64,000 bases of DNA from JAKZVK01 sp965237575 (GTDB lineage Bacteria; Acidobacteriota; Terriglobia; Bryobacterales; UBA6623). Positions 7,559 through 16,961 of the stretch are shown piece by piece (the first letter of the stretch is position 1; each line of letters opens with the position of its first letter). Below the pieces are notes generated by a model. It worked only from the letters and a program-made list of their open reading frames with translations, made no database searches and was not told the DNA's origin. The stretch covers positions 248,001 to 312,000 of the forward strand of contig CBDEGI010000003.1 in assembly GCA_965237575.1 (NCBI GenBank), given 5' to 3'. Made by a program: the position numbers and the translations under genes.

Positions 7559-8892
7559 ACCACCACGGACACAGGCCCGCTAAAATGGTGCTAGCGCATG
7601 CCACGGGCTATGTCCGTGGTGGCGTAGGCCTCGGCGGAAGCTCCCACTTCCGTCGGGGCCGCTACTATTCTATCGCGTTCCCGTCCCTCCTGGGCACATT
7701 TCTAGCGAATCCCAACGAATTTCCTGACAGCCACGCAGCCTCCGAAAGGGGCGGCCCAACGATTAGCCCGGAGCGGTGAGCCCGGTCGCATGGCCTCGGC
7801 TCTCAGCCCCCGAAGGGGGCGGCCCAAATATCAGCCCAGTGCGTGAGCGCTGGGAAAAGAAAGACCTCAAAACCAACCGAGCCCTGTAAGGGGCGGCTCA
7901 ACCCCTGCCACGTGCCGCCGCATCCGACACAACTCCCTTGCACACGCCCAACCCGACCTGTCCCGCGCACACCCGAACCGTAGGGGCGAGCCCCCGTGCT
8001 CGCCCGCCGCCCAACCCACAACCCACCCCTATTGATTCGGCCCTGGGCCTTGGGTTTCCAAGCCGCGCAGCGGCGCCTTAATACTAGCCCCGGGTGCCAA
8101 CCCCGGGGACCGGTCGCCCAACACACCCTCTTTGATTTCTGGGCCTGGGACCGGCGTCCGAAGACGTCGGTCCAAGGCCCCCGGATGAAAGCCCCCATGG
8201 CAACAGGTTTGGCGCGCTCCGACGCAACTCCGGGCGACCGAAGCCTCACGAATCACGGGTCACGGTTGACGATTCATCCCTCCGACACTCGCAACCCGGC
8301 CTTTCCCGCCCGCACCCGAACCGTCGGGGTAAACCGCCGCCTCCACCCAATACCGCCGGCCGCCGCAAGGCATGCCGCATTCGCGCAGGCGTCCGCAACG
8401 CGGACATAGGAAAATAGCCCAGCGCTTCAGCGCTGGGTAAACCCACAAAAAAGATCCGAAAAGCCCTGGAGGGGCGCTGGACTACCCCTGAAACACCCAC
8501 CTGAGCGCCCGGTCCAAGAAGTAGTAGCCTGTCCCCCAGTTTCCCTGCGTAATCTGTGGATACCTCCTCCGTCTCGTGCCCGTGTCGGTACCCCTACCCA
8601 CACACGCCGAATCACGACCCACGCTTCGCCCGCCAACACATCCAACCTCCCGCTTAGCCGTGAAGCGGCGGCCGGATGTTAGCCTGGGCGTGACGCCGCA
8701 GGCGGAACCCCAGGTATCGAACCTTTTCTGTCGGGAGCCCTGACAGGGCGATGGAAAAGCCTCGCCAAACCGACCCGTCGCCGGCTCCACAGCCGTCCGT
8801 ATCGCCCCGATCGCTCATCCGCCGGAAGCCCGTAGCGCGGATCTCGGTTGTGAGATCCGCGGCTTTGCTTCTGGCACCCTGCCCAGCTTCAG
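7559..8892. repeat. Repeat-rich non-coding block
   Basis: No convincing gene lies in these 1.3 kb. Seen instead are a long hairpin, CCACCACGGACA/TGTCCGTGGTGG (about 7560-7622); several AAGGGGCGGC(C/T)CAA units (7746, 7813 and 7895 areas); palindromes built on CCCAGCGCTTCAGCGCTGGG (8416-8441) with a degenerate copy near 7831-7852; a family F copy (8084-8121); ATCACG repeats (8246-8277); and family A at 8836-8861 (CGCGGATCTC/GAGATCCGCG). Many short reading frames cross it, but none is conserved-looking. Confidence 0.7.
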
Positions 8893-9105
8893 ATGCCGCA
8901 GCCGAAGAAGGCTGTCTACGTCCGTCTGGACGCCGACGTTCTCGACTGGCTGAAGTCCAAGGGCAAGGGCTATCAGACCCGCATGAACGCCAGGCTACGC
9001 GCGCTGATGGAAAGCGACCGGCACCCACACTGGGGCGTTAGAACTAAGCCGCTCGCGCGGCGGACGCTGCGCGTGAGCGTTCCATCAGCAGTGGCGCCTG
9101 GTTGA
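8893..9105 (+). CDS. Orphan BrnA-like antitoxin, 3' end probably altered
   Basis: This 70-residue protein contains the BrnA/CopG-type core VYVRLDADVLDWLKSKGKG followed by YQTRMNARLRALMES. In BrnA antitoxins this is the DNA-binding C-terminal domain, which normally ends soon after the MES position. The remaining residues (about 46-70) probably derive from the adjacent IS91-type element. No BrnT toxin gene is next to it. The ATG at 8893 lies just downstream of a family A palindrome, and a longer original N-terminus may have been lost. It may be a relic or a solitary repressor. Confidence 0.55.
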   Translation: MPQPKKAVYVRLDADVLDWLKSKGKGYQTRMNARLRALMESDRHPHWGVRTKPLARRTLRVSVPSAVAPG

Positions 9106-9115
9106 GAGTAAGGTC

Positions 9116-9140
9116 GGGACACCAACGAAGGAGGTGTCCC
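9116..9140 (+). promoter_or_regulatory. Hairpin overlapping the recombinase ribosome binding site
   Basis: GGGACACC (9116-9123) is exactly complementary to GGTGTCCC (9133-9140), with a 9-nt loop AACGAAGGA. The Shine-Dalgarno AAGGAGGT lies half in the loop and half in the 3' arm, one base before the GTG start at 9142. Folding should reduce translation of the recombinase and, through the overlap, of the transposase. Confidence 0.65.
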
Positions 9141-9141
9141 A

Positions 9142-10041
9142 GTGACCCGTTTACGTCAGATGATGCTGGAGGAGCTCCAGCGTCGCAACTACGCCCAGAC
9201 CACGATCAGGAACTACATGAGGACGGTCGAAGACTTTTCCAAGCACTTCGGCCGTCCTCCGGATCAGCTCGGCCTGGACGAGATTCGCACGTACCAAGCG
9301 TACTTGCTAACGGAGAGGAGGATGGGCGTCCGTACCGTCGGCCTGCACACTGCAGGCCTGCGGTTCTTCTTCTGCAAAACGTTAAGGCGGAACTATCCCG
9401 TCGAGGAGTTTCCCTACCCCAAGAAACCGCGAGAGCTGCCGATCATCCTGACCCAACAAGAAGCGGTGCGGCTGATCGAATCGGCCAGCAACCTGTTTCA
9501 TCGCGCCATGTTGATGACGCTCTACTCGACCGGGATGCGTCGAGCAGAACTCTGCAACCTCAAGGTGGAAAACATCGACAGCGAGAGGATGCTCGTCCAC
9601 ATCCGTCACGGCAAAGGCGGCCGCGATCGGTCCGTGCCGCTGAGTCCGAAGCTGCTGGAGACCTTGCGCGAGTACTACCGCTGGATGAAACCCAAGACGT
9701 ATCTGTTTCCCGGTGCCATCAGAAACTGGCGAGTCGACAAGCCAATCACTCCGAAGGTGCCCTGGTTGGCCTGCCGAGAGGCAGCGGAACGAGCGGGCAT
9801 CGACAAACCCGTTCGCCCGCACTTGCTGCGGCACAGCTTCGCCACGCATCTGCTCGAACAAGGAGCCGACCTGCCGACGCTACAAGCGTTGCTCGGCCAT
9901 GCCGAGCTGAAGGCCACGTCGATCTACCTGCATCTGTCCGAGCGGCATCTCAAAGCGGCGGGGACGCCGATCGATCAAGCGGAGTTCTCGAGTCCGGACC
10001 AGGTCAAGCGGTCCAAGAAGCTCCATAAGAAGAAGAGGTGA
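9142..10041 (+). CDS. Tyrosine recombinase/integrase of an IS91-type element
   Basis: This 299-residue protein has an N-terminal SAM-like core-binding domain (about 1-95) and a C-terminal catalytic domain with the arginine motif STGMRRAELCNL, the H-x-x-R box HLLRHSFATHL, and LLGHAELKATSIYLHL leading to the nucleophile tyrosine. The GTG start sits after GGAGGT in a hairpin. The stop overlaps the transposase start (GTGA at 10038-10041), so translation is coupled. Some IS91-family members carry such an upstream phage-type integrase. Its role in transposition is not settled. Confidence 0.88.
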   Translation: MTRLRQMMLEELQRRNYAQTTIRNYMRTVEDFSKHFGRPPDQLGLDEIRTYQAYLLTERRMGVRTVGLHTAGLRFFFCKTLRRNYPVEEFPYPKKPRELPIILTQQEAVRLIESASNLFHRAMLMTLYSTGMRRAELCNLKVENIDSERMLVHIRHGKGGRDRSVPLSPKLLETLREYYRWMKPKTYLFPGAIRNWRVDKPITPKVPWLACREAAERAGIDKPVRPHLLRHSFATHLLEQGADLPTLQALLGHAELKATSIYLHLSERHLKAAGTPIDQAEFSSPDQVKRSKKLHKKKR

Positions 10042-11216
10042 AACGGCCACCCTTCGAGGTGGCTGACATCATTCGCGCGGTAGGCAATCGATTCCAACAG
10101 CGGTTTCGACTCAACGGACTTCATCGCAAGATTCTGAGCGCCATCGAACGCTGTCGTACGGCGGCGTTGGGCGGACACCGCGACCGTTGTACCCGCTGTG
10201 GCTACGACGCGGCCATCTCCTACAACTCCTGCCGCAATCGCCATTGCCCCAAGTGTCAGGCTGGCGCGAGGGACCAGTGGCTCGCTGCACGCGAGGGTGA
10301 GCTGCTACCGGTGGCCTACGTTCACGTGGTCTTCACGATCCCTCGGCAGCTGGCGGACGTAGCGTTTCACAACAAGCGACTGCTGTACGGGTTGTTGTTC
10401 CGCACCTCTGCAGCGACTCTGCTGGAGTTTGCTGCCGACCCGAAACACCTGGGCGCTGAGATCGGTTTCCTCAGCGTGCTGCACAGCTGGGGTCAGACTC
10501 TCGTCCACCACCCGCACGTTCATTGCGTGGTCCCGGCCGGCGGTCTCTCGCCCGATCACAAGGCCTGGGTCCGTTCCCATCGCCGTTTCTTCCTGCCCGT
10601 GAAGGCGCTGAGCCGCGTCTTCCGCGGTAAGTTCGTCGACGCTCTCGAGCGCGCTTATCACAACAACGAACTCTGTTTGCCAGGCGCGCTGAAGCCGCTG
10701 CGGCAAGAAAAAGCGTTCCGCTCGTTCGTGCGCTCGCTCCACCAACAGGACTGGGTCGTTTACGCCAAGCCGCCCTTCGGTGGGCCACGCTACGTTCTCA
10801 ACTACCTGGCCCGCTACACCCACCGCGTCGCGATCTCGAACCATCGCTTGGTCGCTTTCGCCGACGGCAAGGTCACCTTCCGCTGGAAAGACTACGCTCA
10901 CGGCAACAAGCAACGACTGATGACGTTGACGGCCGAAGCGTTCCTTCGGAGGTTCCTGCAGCACGTGCTGCCGCCCCGCTTCGTGCGCATCCGCTTCTTC
11001 GGCTTCCTCTCCCCTCGCAAGCGAGGAGCCTTGTTGCCGCTGTGCCAGCAATTGCTGGCGACCGACGCCAGCTCCTCGGTTCCTGCCGTGCCGAGGGAGA
11101 AGCGTGAACCCGTCGCTTGGACCTGTCCGCTCTGCGGCGGCCCCATGATGCTGCTCGAGAGGCTCGACGCCTGGCAGCTGCAGCAAAAGGAAGGAAAATA
11201 CTTTGACACGTCCTGA
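10038..11216 (+). CDS. IS91 family transposase
   Basis: This 392-residue protein has an N-terminal zinc-binding region (RCTRCGYDAAISYNSCR and HCPKCQ) and the rolling-circle replication domain with HVVFTIPRQL, the histidine motif HHPHVHCVVPAGGLS, and YLARYTHRVAISN containing the catalytic tyrosine. Residues to about 300 match the IS801-type Y2 domain; the C-terminal CPLCGGPM is a second possible zinc knuckle. Length is normal for the family. It is translationally coupled to the recombinase upstream. Confidence 0.92.
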   Translation: MKRPPFEVADIIRAVGNRFQQRFRLNGLHRKILSAIERCRTAALGGHRDRCTRCGYDAAISYNSCRNRHCPKCQAGARDQWLAAREGELLPVAYVHVVFTIPRQLADVAFHNKRLLYGLLFRTSAATLLEFAADPKHLGAEIGFLSVLHSWGQTLVHHPHVHCVVPAGGLSPDHKAWVRSHRRFFLPVKALSRVFRGKFVDALERAYHNNELCLPGALKPLRQEKAFRSFVRSLHQQDWVVYAKPPFGGPRYVLNYLARYTHRVAISNHRLVAFADGKVTFRWKDYAHGNKQRLMTLTAEAFLRRFLQHVLPPRFVRIRFFGFLSPRKRGALLPLCQQLLATDASSSVPAVPREKREPVAWTCPLCGGPMMLLERLDAWQLQQKEGKYFDTS

Positions 11217-11850
11217 ATTCACTCCCTGCCTGACTCAACTCACGCGTCGACCGACGCGCTGCGTCGAGGTGCGCCTCACTCACCGATGCGCCTACCCAAA
11301 CTGCCATCGAGTCCGCCAGCGTCGCTTCTCGGATGTCTCCAGCCCTGTCGGAAAACAGCGTTTCTGTCCCCTCGTGGTAGTCCCCAACCCGAAACCACCG
11401 CGCCCGAAGGCACGAAAACCCGATTCAATCCCCATAGCCCTGCCAGCTTGACCGCGTCCGCCGCGCGAGCGGCTTCCTTCAAACGCCCTTATCCAAAGCA
11501 ACCCGGCGATCGGCTTCCTCCCCCTCCCTGTGCCCTCATCCCGCCGGGTTCCTCCAGATAAGGTCCTAACGTTATATACGTCATTCTGGCGGCCTCTGAC
11601 TCTACACTGGCCGACTACACAGGATCTAGCCGCACTGCGCGGTCTTCTGGGCCGCGTATCCGGATTGCCTACCTCACAGCCAAGCGCACTAGCGATTCGA
11701 GCTAAGCCTCTTTGTTGGAAGAAGTTGGAAGGATAGATGGCGGATTCCTCATGCGAACCCGATATCCCGACATCTATCTGTGGACGAGCGCTATGTGGTT
11801 CGTTTTTGGGGGCTCAGCTATCTGTCGCTATGTGGTTCGTTTTTGGGGGC
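11217..11850. other. Intergenic region: IS91 downstream flank and tandem 28-mer
   Basis: No gene is supported. A 28-bp sequence starting GCTATGTGGTTCG occurs twice in direct order (11790-11817, 11827-11854) at the 3' end of the reverse-strand sensor gene; the second copy contains that gene's stop codon. The stretch around 11746-11785 is similar to 26483-26520, downstream of the kinase gene, so these paralogous genes share a duplicated 3' flank. Confidence 0.55.
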
Positions 11851-14214
11851 TCAGTCTTGCGCGCGGTCGCGGAACTCTTCGTACCAGTTTTGGACGACGC
11901 GGATGGCGGGGGGCTCAGCACCCTCCACGCTGTCAGGGATGACAAAGCGCTGCCCGTCGGCCGAGACGTCGTAGGTGTGGGAATCAGAGGGCCGGAAGTA
12001 GTCGGACTGGAAAAGCCTGGTCGCCAAACCCACGGAAAAATTCGGCCTCGTCTTGACTGTAACTGCAACCAGGGTCTGACCCTCGACGTAAAAAAGCTCC
12101 TTGCCATCCGGGTTCCAGAGTGGCTGGCGGGCACCGTTGGTCGATATCGACCACTTGACATCCCCGCTGGGGAAGGGCGTGACATAGAGTTCCTTGGTCC
12201 CCGACTCATCCGAAAGGTAGGCCACAAAGCCCCCGTCGGGCGAAAACTGTGCGTCTTGCACCTTGAATGGCGTTTGCAAGAACGGAACTTCCTCGTAGCC
12301 GCTGCCGTCTTCCTTGCGACGGAGATACCAAAGCTCTCGTCCCCCGCTGTTCGCCTCGCCAGACCACCGAAGGTAAAGGATGTATTTGCCGTCCGGCGAC
12401 CAGTCGGTTGCGGCCTCTCGTGCGGGCGTCGCGAGCAACGGCGTCGCCTCACCACTGCCATCGGCGGATATGCGAGAGATGCCCTCGGTGTTGAACGCCA
12501 CTTGATCTCCCGAAGGCGACCAAATGGGGTGCCATTCGGGGCCTGGATCGGTTGTCAAACGAGTCTTGATGGGACGGGCGGTGTCATGAAGCCAGATGTC
12601 AAAATTCCCCCCTTGGACTCCAACGACCGCCACGCGGCGGCCATCGGGGGACAGGGCCGCATGCCACATTCCCTTTTGGGGTTGACCGATCACCCCGAGC
12701 TTTTCACCCTGCCGGTTTCGCCACACGAGCTGAACCTGGCCGCCCTCCGGAGGGTCGAAGTACGTCAACGTCCCGGTGGCCGCAATACTGGCAAATTGTG
12801 CATTCCGAGCACACTGCACCCAGAATGCACCCTGGGCCAAGTCTGGCAATTTCGGGCCGATCAAGGATTACGCACGCGCCATGGCCATCGCAGGGGAAAC
12901 GTGGTGCTATCGGCAAGCCTTTCCGGGGGCCGCCGCAAATTGTGCATTCCGAGCAATTGGGAAGGGTTCGGTCGATTTCAAGCTGTCGATGGAAAACGGC
13001 AAGGCCCAGAGCCCGCCGCCACCGTCCGAAGTTTGGTACACGATGTGGCCGCTCGGTGAATAAAAGGGTCGACTGCCTTCGGCCAGAACCTGCTCGTTGC
13101 CGGTGTCGAGGTTGCGCAGTACGATCCGCGGTTCGAAGCGATTCACCCGGAATAGCAGCATGCGCGGACCCTTCGCGAGAGGGAGGAAGTGCGGGTGAGC
13201 AAACTCTCCTGTTTTCGCAGCCTCCTCCGGCTCGAACAAAGGTTTGGGCGAGCCTCCCCGAGCGGGGACCTCATACAACAAGCCTGCCGCAACGCTGCCG
13301 AAAATGATCGAGTCACCGTCGGGGCTCCAGGCGCCTCCGCTTGGGTCTCCCGGAGGCAGTTGGCAAAGTACAGCGACCGGACCGCCCTCGACGGGGACTT
13401 TCTTGACGTCTTGAGTCGTGGTGAATCCGATGAAATCGCTTCCAGGCGACCAGAAAATCTGGCCCCTAGAGCCTTCGGTTCCTTCGATTTCTCTGGGGGC
13501 GTCGCGACCGAGGTCCTGCACCCACAGTTTGGTGTTCCCCCGCCGCCGTCCCACCGCGTAGGCAATGTGCCGGCCGTTTGGAGAGATGACAGGGCTCGAG
13601 ACATCGACCCCGGGCGTGAAGGCGAATCTCAGTACGGAGGCATCCGCCGGCCGGCCGGGGTCGCCGGGCCGCCCGACCCACATCCCAACGATGATGCCAA
13701 CGGCAAGCACGACGAGCGCCGATATCGCGATTTGCAAGAAGCGTTGTGGGCGCTGAGGAACCGACTCGGGCACGGCGTGTGGTGCCCCTACATGGTCGGG
13801 AGTGGAGGTTAGGCTTGGAGCGGCAGAAGGGCCGGTCCCTGGCGCGGGCGAGCCCGGTGCGGAACCCGCCGCAGCAGGCCCGTCCACTGGGGCGATAAAG
13901 CGATAGCCCCGCCGGGGCAGGGTCTCGATTAAACGCGGAGTCTCGGCCGAATCGCCCAGCGCCTGGCGGATCTTCTTGATGGCCGTGTTGAGCCCGTGAT
14001 CGAATTCAACGAACGTGTCGCCCGGCCACAGTTCGTTTTGGATTTCCTCCCGGGCGACGAGTTCTCCCGCTCGCTGCAGCAGCAGGGCCAGCACGCGGAA
14101 GGGCTGATCTTGCAACCGGACCTTCTGCCCGTTCTTGCGCAGCTCTCCCGTGAGAAGGTCCGCTTCGAACACCCCAAAGCGAACGGGCCCGCTCGATTTG
14201 GCATCTGTACCCAT
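11851..14214 (-). pseudogene. Winged-helix/TolB-propeller sensor regulator, split by a 144-bp insertion
   Basis: Two same-frame open parts (12907-14214 and 11851-12864) make one gene. The N-terminal OmpR-type winged helix (about 10-108, with REEIQNELWPGDTFVEFDHG and PRRGYRFIAPV) is followed by a Pro/Ala linker, one membrane helix (159-181, QIAISALVVLAVGIIVGMWV) and PD40 propeller repeats (VISPNGRHIAYA, WSPDGDSIIFG). The end is the family tail RVVQNWYEEFRDRAQD. An insertion at 12791-12955 adds 48 codons with two in-frame stops (TAG at 12909-12907, then TAA) and duplicates the codons for ARNAQFA. Such proteins are thought to be membrane-anchored transcription regulators. The linker contains a family B repeat (13768-13787). 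Confidence 0.8.
12791..12955 (-). mobile_element. Short insertion flanked by a 21-bp direct duplication
   Basis: An identical 21-bp sequence at 12791-12811 and 12935-12955 flanks about 123 bp that resembles 46231-46404 in the opposite strand, inside another broken gene. The shared core reads, on the minus strand here, from GGCGGCCCCCGGAAAGG to GGGTGCAGTGTGCT. Removing 144 bp restores the host reading frame exactly. No transposase is encoded. It is a non-autonomous element of unknown type. Confidence 0.7.
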
Positions 14215-14451
14215 GGCCGGGCCCTGAACACTCGATGAACCGCGGGGCTGCCAAGGATTATACCACTCGGCTCATCGCCTCCTCAAACTTCTGAATTCAG
14301 TTCAGTTGAAGAGCTAAGAGGTTTTTTTCAACTAGTTGAGTGTTCAGCTACGCTCCCGCGGGTCTACAGTCAATGGCCAACCCGGGTGCATTGAGTAGAC
14401 CCCTGACCTGCTCCATTCTCGGTCTCACATCCCCCCACGGAGGTGAGCACC

Positions 14452-15174
14452 ATGGGCAGGTTTTTCAGAAATTACGAGGTTCCGATTTTTCTTTGCGCGT
14501 TAACGCTACCCGGCTTCGCCGGCATACCGTCCGCTCAGCCGGAACCGAGTTTGAAAATCAACGTCGGAGTCTATAATTATGAGCGTGTCCCGGACGCCAT
14601 CCTGACACGAGCAAAACAGGAAGCTACTCGGGTTTTTGCCAGGGTCGGTGTTGAGACGGTGTGGGTGGACTGCGCCACGTCTCCGGCAGAGCGCCCCAAG
14701 TATCCTGCCTGTCAACGGTTGCTGCAGTCCGGCCCTCTGTTCCTAAGTCTAAAGATTCTGTCTCGATCGATGGCTGAGGCTCTGCACCCCCGGTTCCCCT
14801 CGACAAGCTACTTCGGGTTCGCGATGCTGGACACGCACGGCGGGTTTGGCTCCTACGCCAGTATTTTCTTTCACCGCGTCAAACAGCGGGCCCAAAAGCC
14901 GCTGCTCCCGATCCACACGGTTCTGGGACACGTCATGGCGCACGAAGTTGGACACCTTCAAACTGGGCTTCAAGCCGGCCATCCACACGGTTCTGGGACA
15001 CGTCATGGCGCACGAAGTTGGACACCTTCTACTGGGCTTCAACGGCCACAGTGCCTTAGGCATCATGCGCGCGAAGTGGAGCAAGAAAGATTTGGAGCGC
15101 GCAACGCGTGGGAATCTGCGCTTCACCCGACGCCAGGCCGCACGGATGCAAGCGCAAATTGACGCGCGGAATCG

Positions 15175-15202
<28 letters not shown>
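14452..15202 (+). pseudogene. Secreted zinc metalloprotease-like protein, frameshifted by tandem duplication
   Basis: ATG at 14452 follows GGAGG (14439-14443) and begins a signal peptide (RNYEVPIFLCALTLPGFAG). The frame encodes a zincin-like domain with HEVGH (about residues 160-175), where relatives continue LLLGFNGHSALGIM. A 70-bp direct duplication (14911-14980 and 14981-15050) shifts the frame, so the first frame runs on to 15162 with nonsense sequence. The correct C-terminus (LLGFNGHSALGIMRAKW...) is found in another frame, ending at 15202. Its last codons run into a kinase remnant. Loss of one 70-bp unit would restore the frame. Confidence 0.7.
14911..15050 (+). repeat. 70-bp tandem direct duplication inside the metalloprotease gene
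   Basis: Two copies of about 70 bp begin ATCCACACGG at 14911 and 14981. The first 49 bp are identical, and the remaining 20 or so bases are similar with small indels (ACTGGGCTTCAA in both). The unit encodes TVLGHVMAHEVGH, so the zinc motif is doubled in DNA. The unit is not a multiple of three and therefore disrupts the frame. Confidence 0.9.
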
Positions 15203-15325
<123 letters not shown>

Positions 15326-15470
15326 CTTCTCCCGACTTCTCCCGACTTCTCCGACTTCTCTATACAAGCAGATCCAACGTCGCCGGGCCCAGAGGGAACA
15401 GCGCGCGAAAAGCCGGGTCCTACGCCCAAAAGGGCGCCCAAAAGGGGACCGCCCAAAAGGGGACGGAGCC

Positions 15471-16778
15471 ACTACTGTCCCAACGTCGATTCGTAGAAAC
15501 TCCGTAAGTCACGATTTCACAGCGTGATAGGGTTGGTTTCAAGGCAAATCGATTTGAACGCCATCTGGGGCCTGCCTGCCTGTACGATGTTGGGTCATGC
15601 ATGTCGGACGGACCGTTTTCTCGCAGCTGATGGATTTGTTCCCCTTGGTTGAGTTCCGCCGTTGCGTCGCGCGCTACCGCGGAAATCACAAGGTCCAGCG
15701 CTTTTCTTGTCTCGACCAGTTCCTGTGTCTCGCTTTCGCCCAACTCACCTCGCGGGAGAGTCTGCGCGATATCGAAGTTTGTCTCCGCGCCGTACAACCA
15801 CGGCTCTACCATATGGGCTTTCGCGGCAACATCGCCCGCAACACGCTGGCGAACGCCAACTTGAAACGCGACTGGCGCATCTACGCCGCTGTCGCCCAGA
15901 TCCTCATCCGCCAAGCCCGGCAACTCTACTCCCACGAAAATCTGGGGCTGGAATTGGAGCAGACAGCCTACGCCCTGGACTCCACCACCATCGATCTGTG
16001 CTTGTCGTTGTTCCCGTGGGCTCCCTTCCAACGCACGAAAGCAGCCGTGAAAGTCCATACCCTGTTGGACCTGCGCGGCAGTATTCCCAGCTTTATTCGC
16101 GTGACGTCGGCGCACGTCAGCGATGTCAGCGTGTTGGATGATCTCGTGCTGGAGCCGGGGGCCTGCTATGTCATGGACCGCGGTTACATTCATTTTGCCC
16201 GCCTCTACCGGTTCACGCTGGCTGCCACTTTCTTCGTAGTACGGGCTCGAACCAACATGCAGTACCGCCGCCGCTACTCCCATCGCGTGGACAAAACGAC
16301 GGGCCTGCGCTCGGATCAGACGATCGTACTCACCGGCCAGGATTCGGCCCGCGACTATCCCGCCCCCGCTCGGCTGATCCGCTATTGGGATGAGCCGCAG
16401 GACCTTCGCCTGCGTTTCCTGACGAACAATTTCCTGTTGCCTGCGCTCACGATCGCGCAGCTTTACAAGCGCCGCTGGGACGTGGAATTATTCTTCAAAT
16501 GGATCAAACAACACCTCCGCATCAAGAAGTTCTACGGTACATTGGCCAACGCGGTGAAGACGCAGATCTGGGCCGGGGTGATCGTCTATCTGATGGTGGC
16601 GATTCTCAAAAAACAGCTCGGCATCGAGGCCAGTCTCTCCCGCATTCTACAGATTCTCAGCGTCACCGTTTTCGAGAAAACGCCCATTTTACAGGTGTTG
16701 GAGGGCCTCGATTCCCAACTTCCACCACTCCATCCCTCCAACCAACTGACTCTATTCGACTTATGATGGGACAGTAGT
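15471..16778 (+). mobile_element. IS4-family insertion sequence, complete, with 11-bp target duplication
   Basis: The element is 1308 bp. Its ends are inverted (ACTACTGTCCCA at 15471-15482; complement at 16767-16778). It is flanked by the direct duplication GGGACGGAGCC (15460-15470 and 16779-16789), as expected for IS4 (10-12 bp). The target is an AAAAGGGGAC-type palindromic repeat (15425-15470). One intact transposase gene is carried, so the insertion looks recent. Confidence 0.93.
15597..16766 (+). CDS. IS4 family transposase
   Basis: This 389-residue DDE transposase has an N-terminal helical domain (about 1-100, with FSCLDQFLCLAFAQLTSRESLRD) and catalytic aspartates in YALDSTTIDLCLSLFPW and YVMDRGYIHFARLY. 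The IS4-type Y-x2-R-x3-E-x6-K signature is in YKRRWDVELFFKWIKQHL. Full length and no frameshift suggest it can act on the element ends at 15471 and 16778. Confidence 0.94.
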   Translation: MHVGRTVFSQLMDLFPLVEFRRCVARYRGNHKVQRFSCLDQFLCLAFAQLTSRESLRDIEVCLRAVQPRLYHMGFRGNIARNTLANANLKRDWRIYAAVAQILIRQARQLYSHENLGLELEQTAYALDSTTIDLCLSLFPWAPFQRTKAAVKVHTLLDLRGSIPSFIRVTSAHVSDVSVLDDLVLEPGACYVMDRGYIHFARLYRFTLAATFFVVRARTNMQYRRRYSHRVDKTTGLRSDQTIVLTGQDSARDYPAPARLIRYWDEPQDLRLRFLTNNFLLPALTIAQLYKRRWDVELFFKWIKQHLRIKKFYGTLANAVKTQIWAGVIVYLMVAILKKQLGIEASLSRILQILSVTVFEKTPILQVLEGLDSQLPPLHPSNQLTLFDL

Positions 16779-16810
16779 GGGACGGAGCCCTTTTCGGTAC
16801 GAGCCCGTAG

Positions 16811-16836
16811 CGCGGATCTCGGTTTTGAGATCCGCG
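16811..16836. repeat. Palindromic repeat family A
   Basis: CGCGGATCTC at 16811-16820 and GAGATCCGCG at 16827-16836 form a perfect 10-bp stem with loop GGTTTT, preceded by CCCGTAG and followed by GCCTTTCC. Other copies are at 8836-8861 and, within a coding sequence, at 17721-17746. Confidence 0.85.
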
Positions 16837-16961
16837 GCCTTTCCCTCAAAGACCGATTTCGGTCACAGAACTTTCAGGTTTTGATCTCCTTGATTCCACA
16901 AGACTTAGCCTGCGCAACGACCCTCCAGCCCCACCACCCACCGGTATCCTGAGAGTGAAGA

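Larger units (their letters stand above)
9113..11216 (+). mobile_element. IS91-family-like element with accessory tyrosine recombinase
   Basis: Two overlapping genes encode a tyrosine recombinase (9142-10041) and an IS91/IS801-type transposase (10038-11216). IS91 elements move by rolling-circle replication and lack terminal inverted repeats, so the true ends cannot be fixed by eye; the limits given enclose the coding core and its leader hairpin. Both genes are intact, so the element may be active. Confidence 0.75.

Noticed and set aside
7336..8277. CRISPR array in the ATCACGA and palindrome repeats
   Set aside because: Repeats are short, adjacent or irregular, with no constant-length spacers and no cas genes.
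11737..13059. 440-residue plus-strand reading frame
   Set aside because: It is antisense to the PD40 gene, whose winged-helix, propeller and tail motifs are clear; the long frame is a GC-composition shadow.
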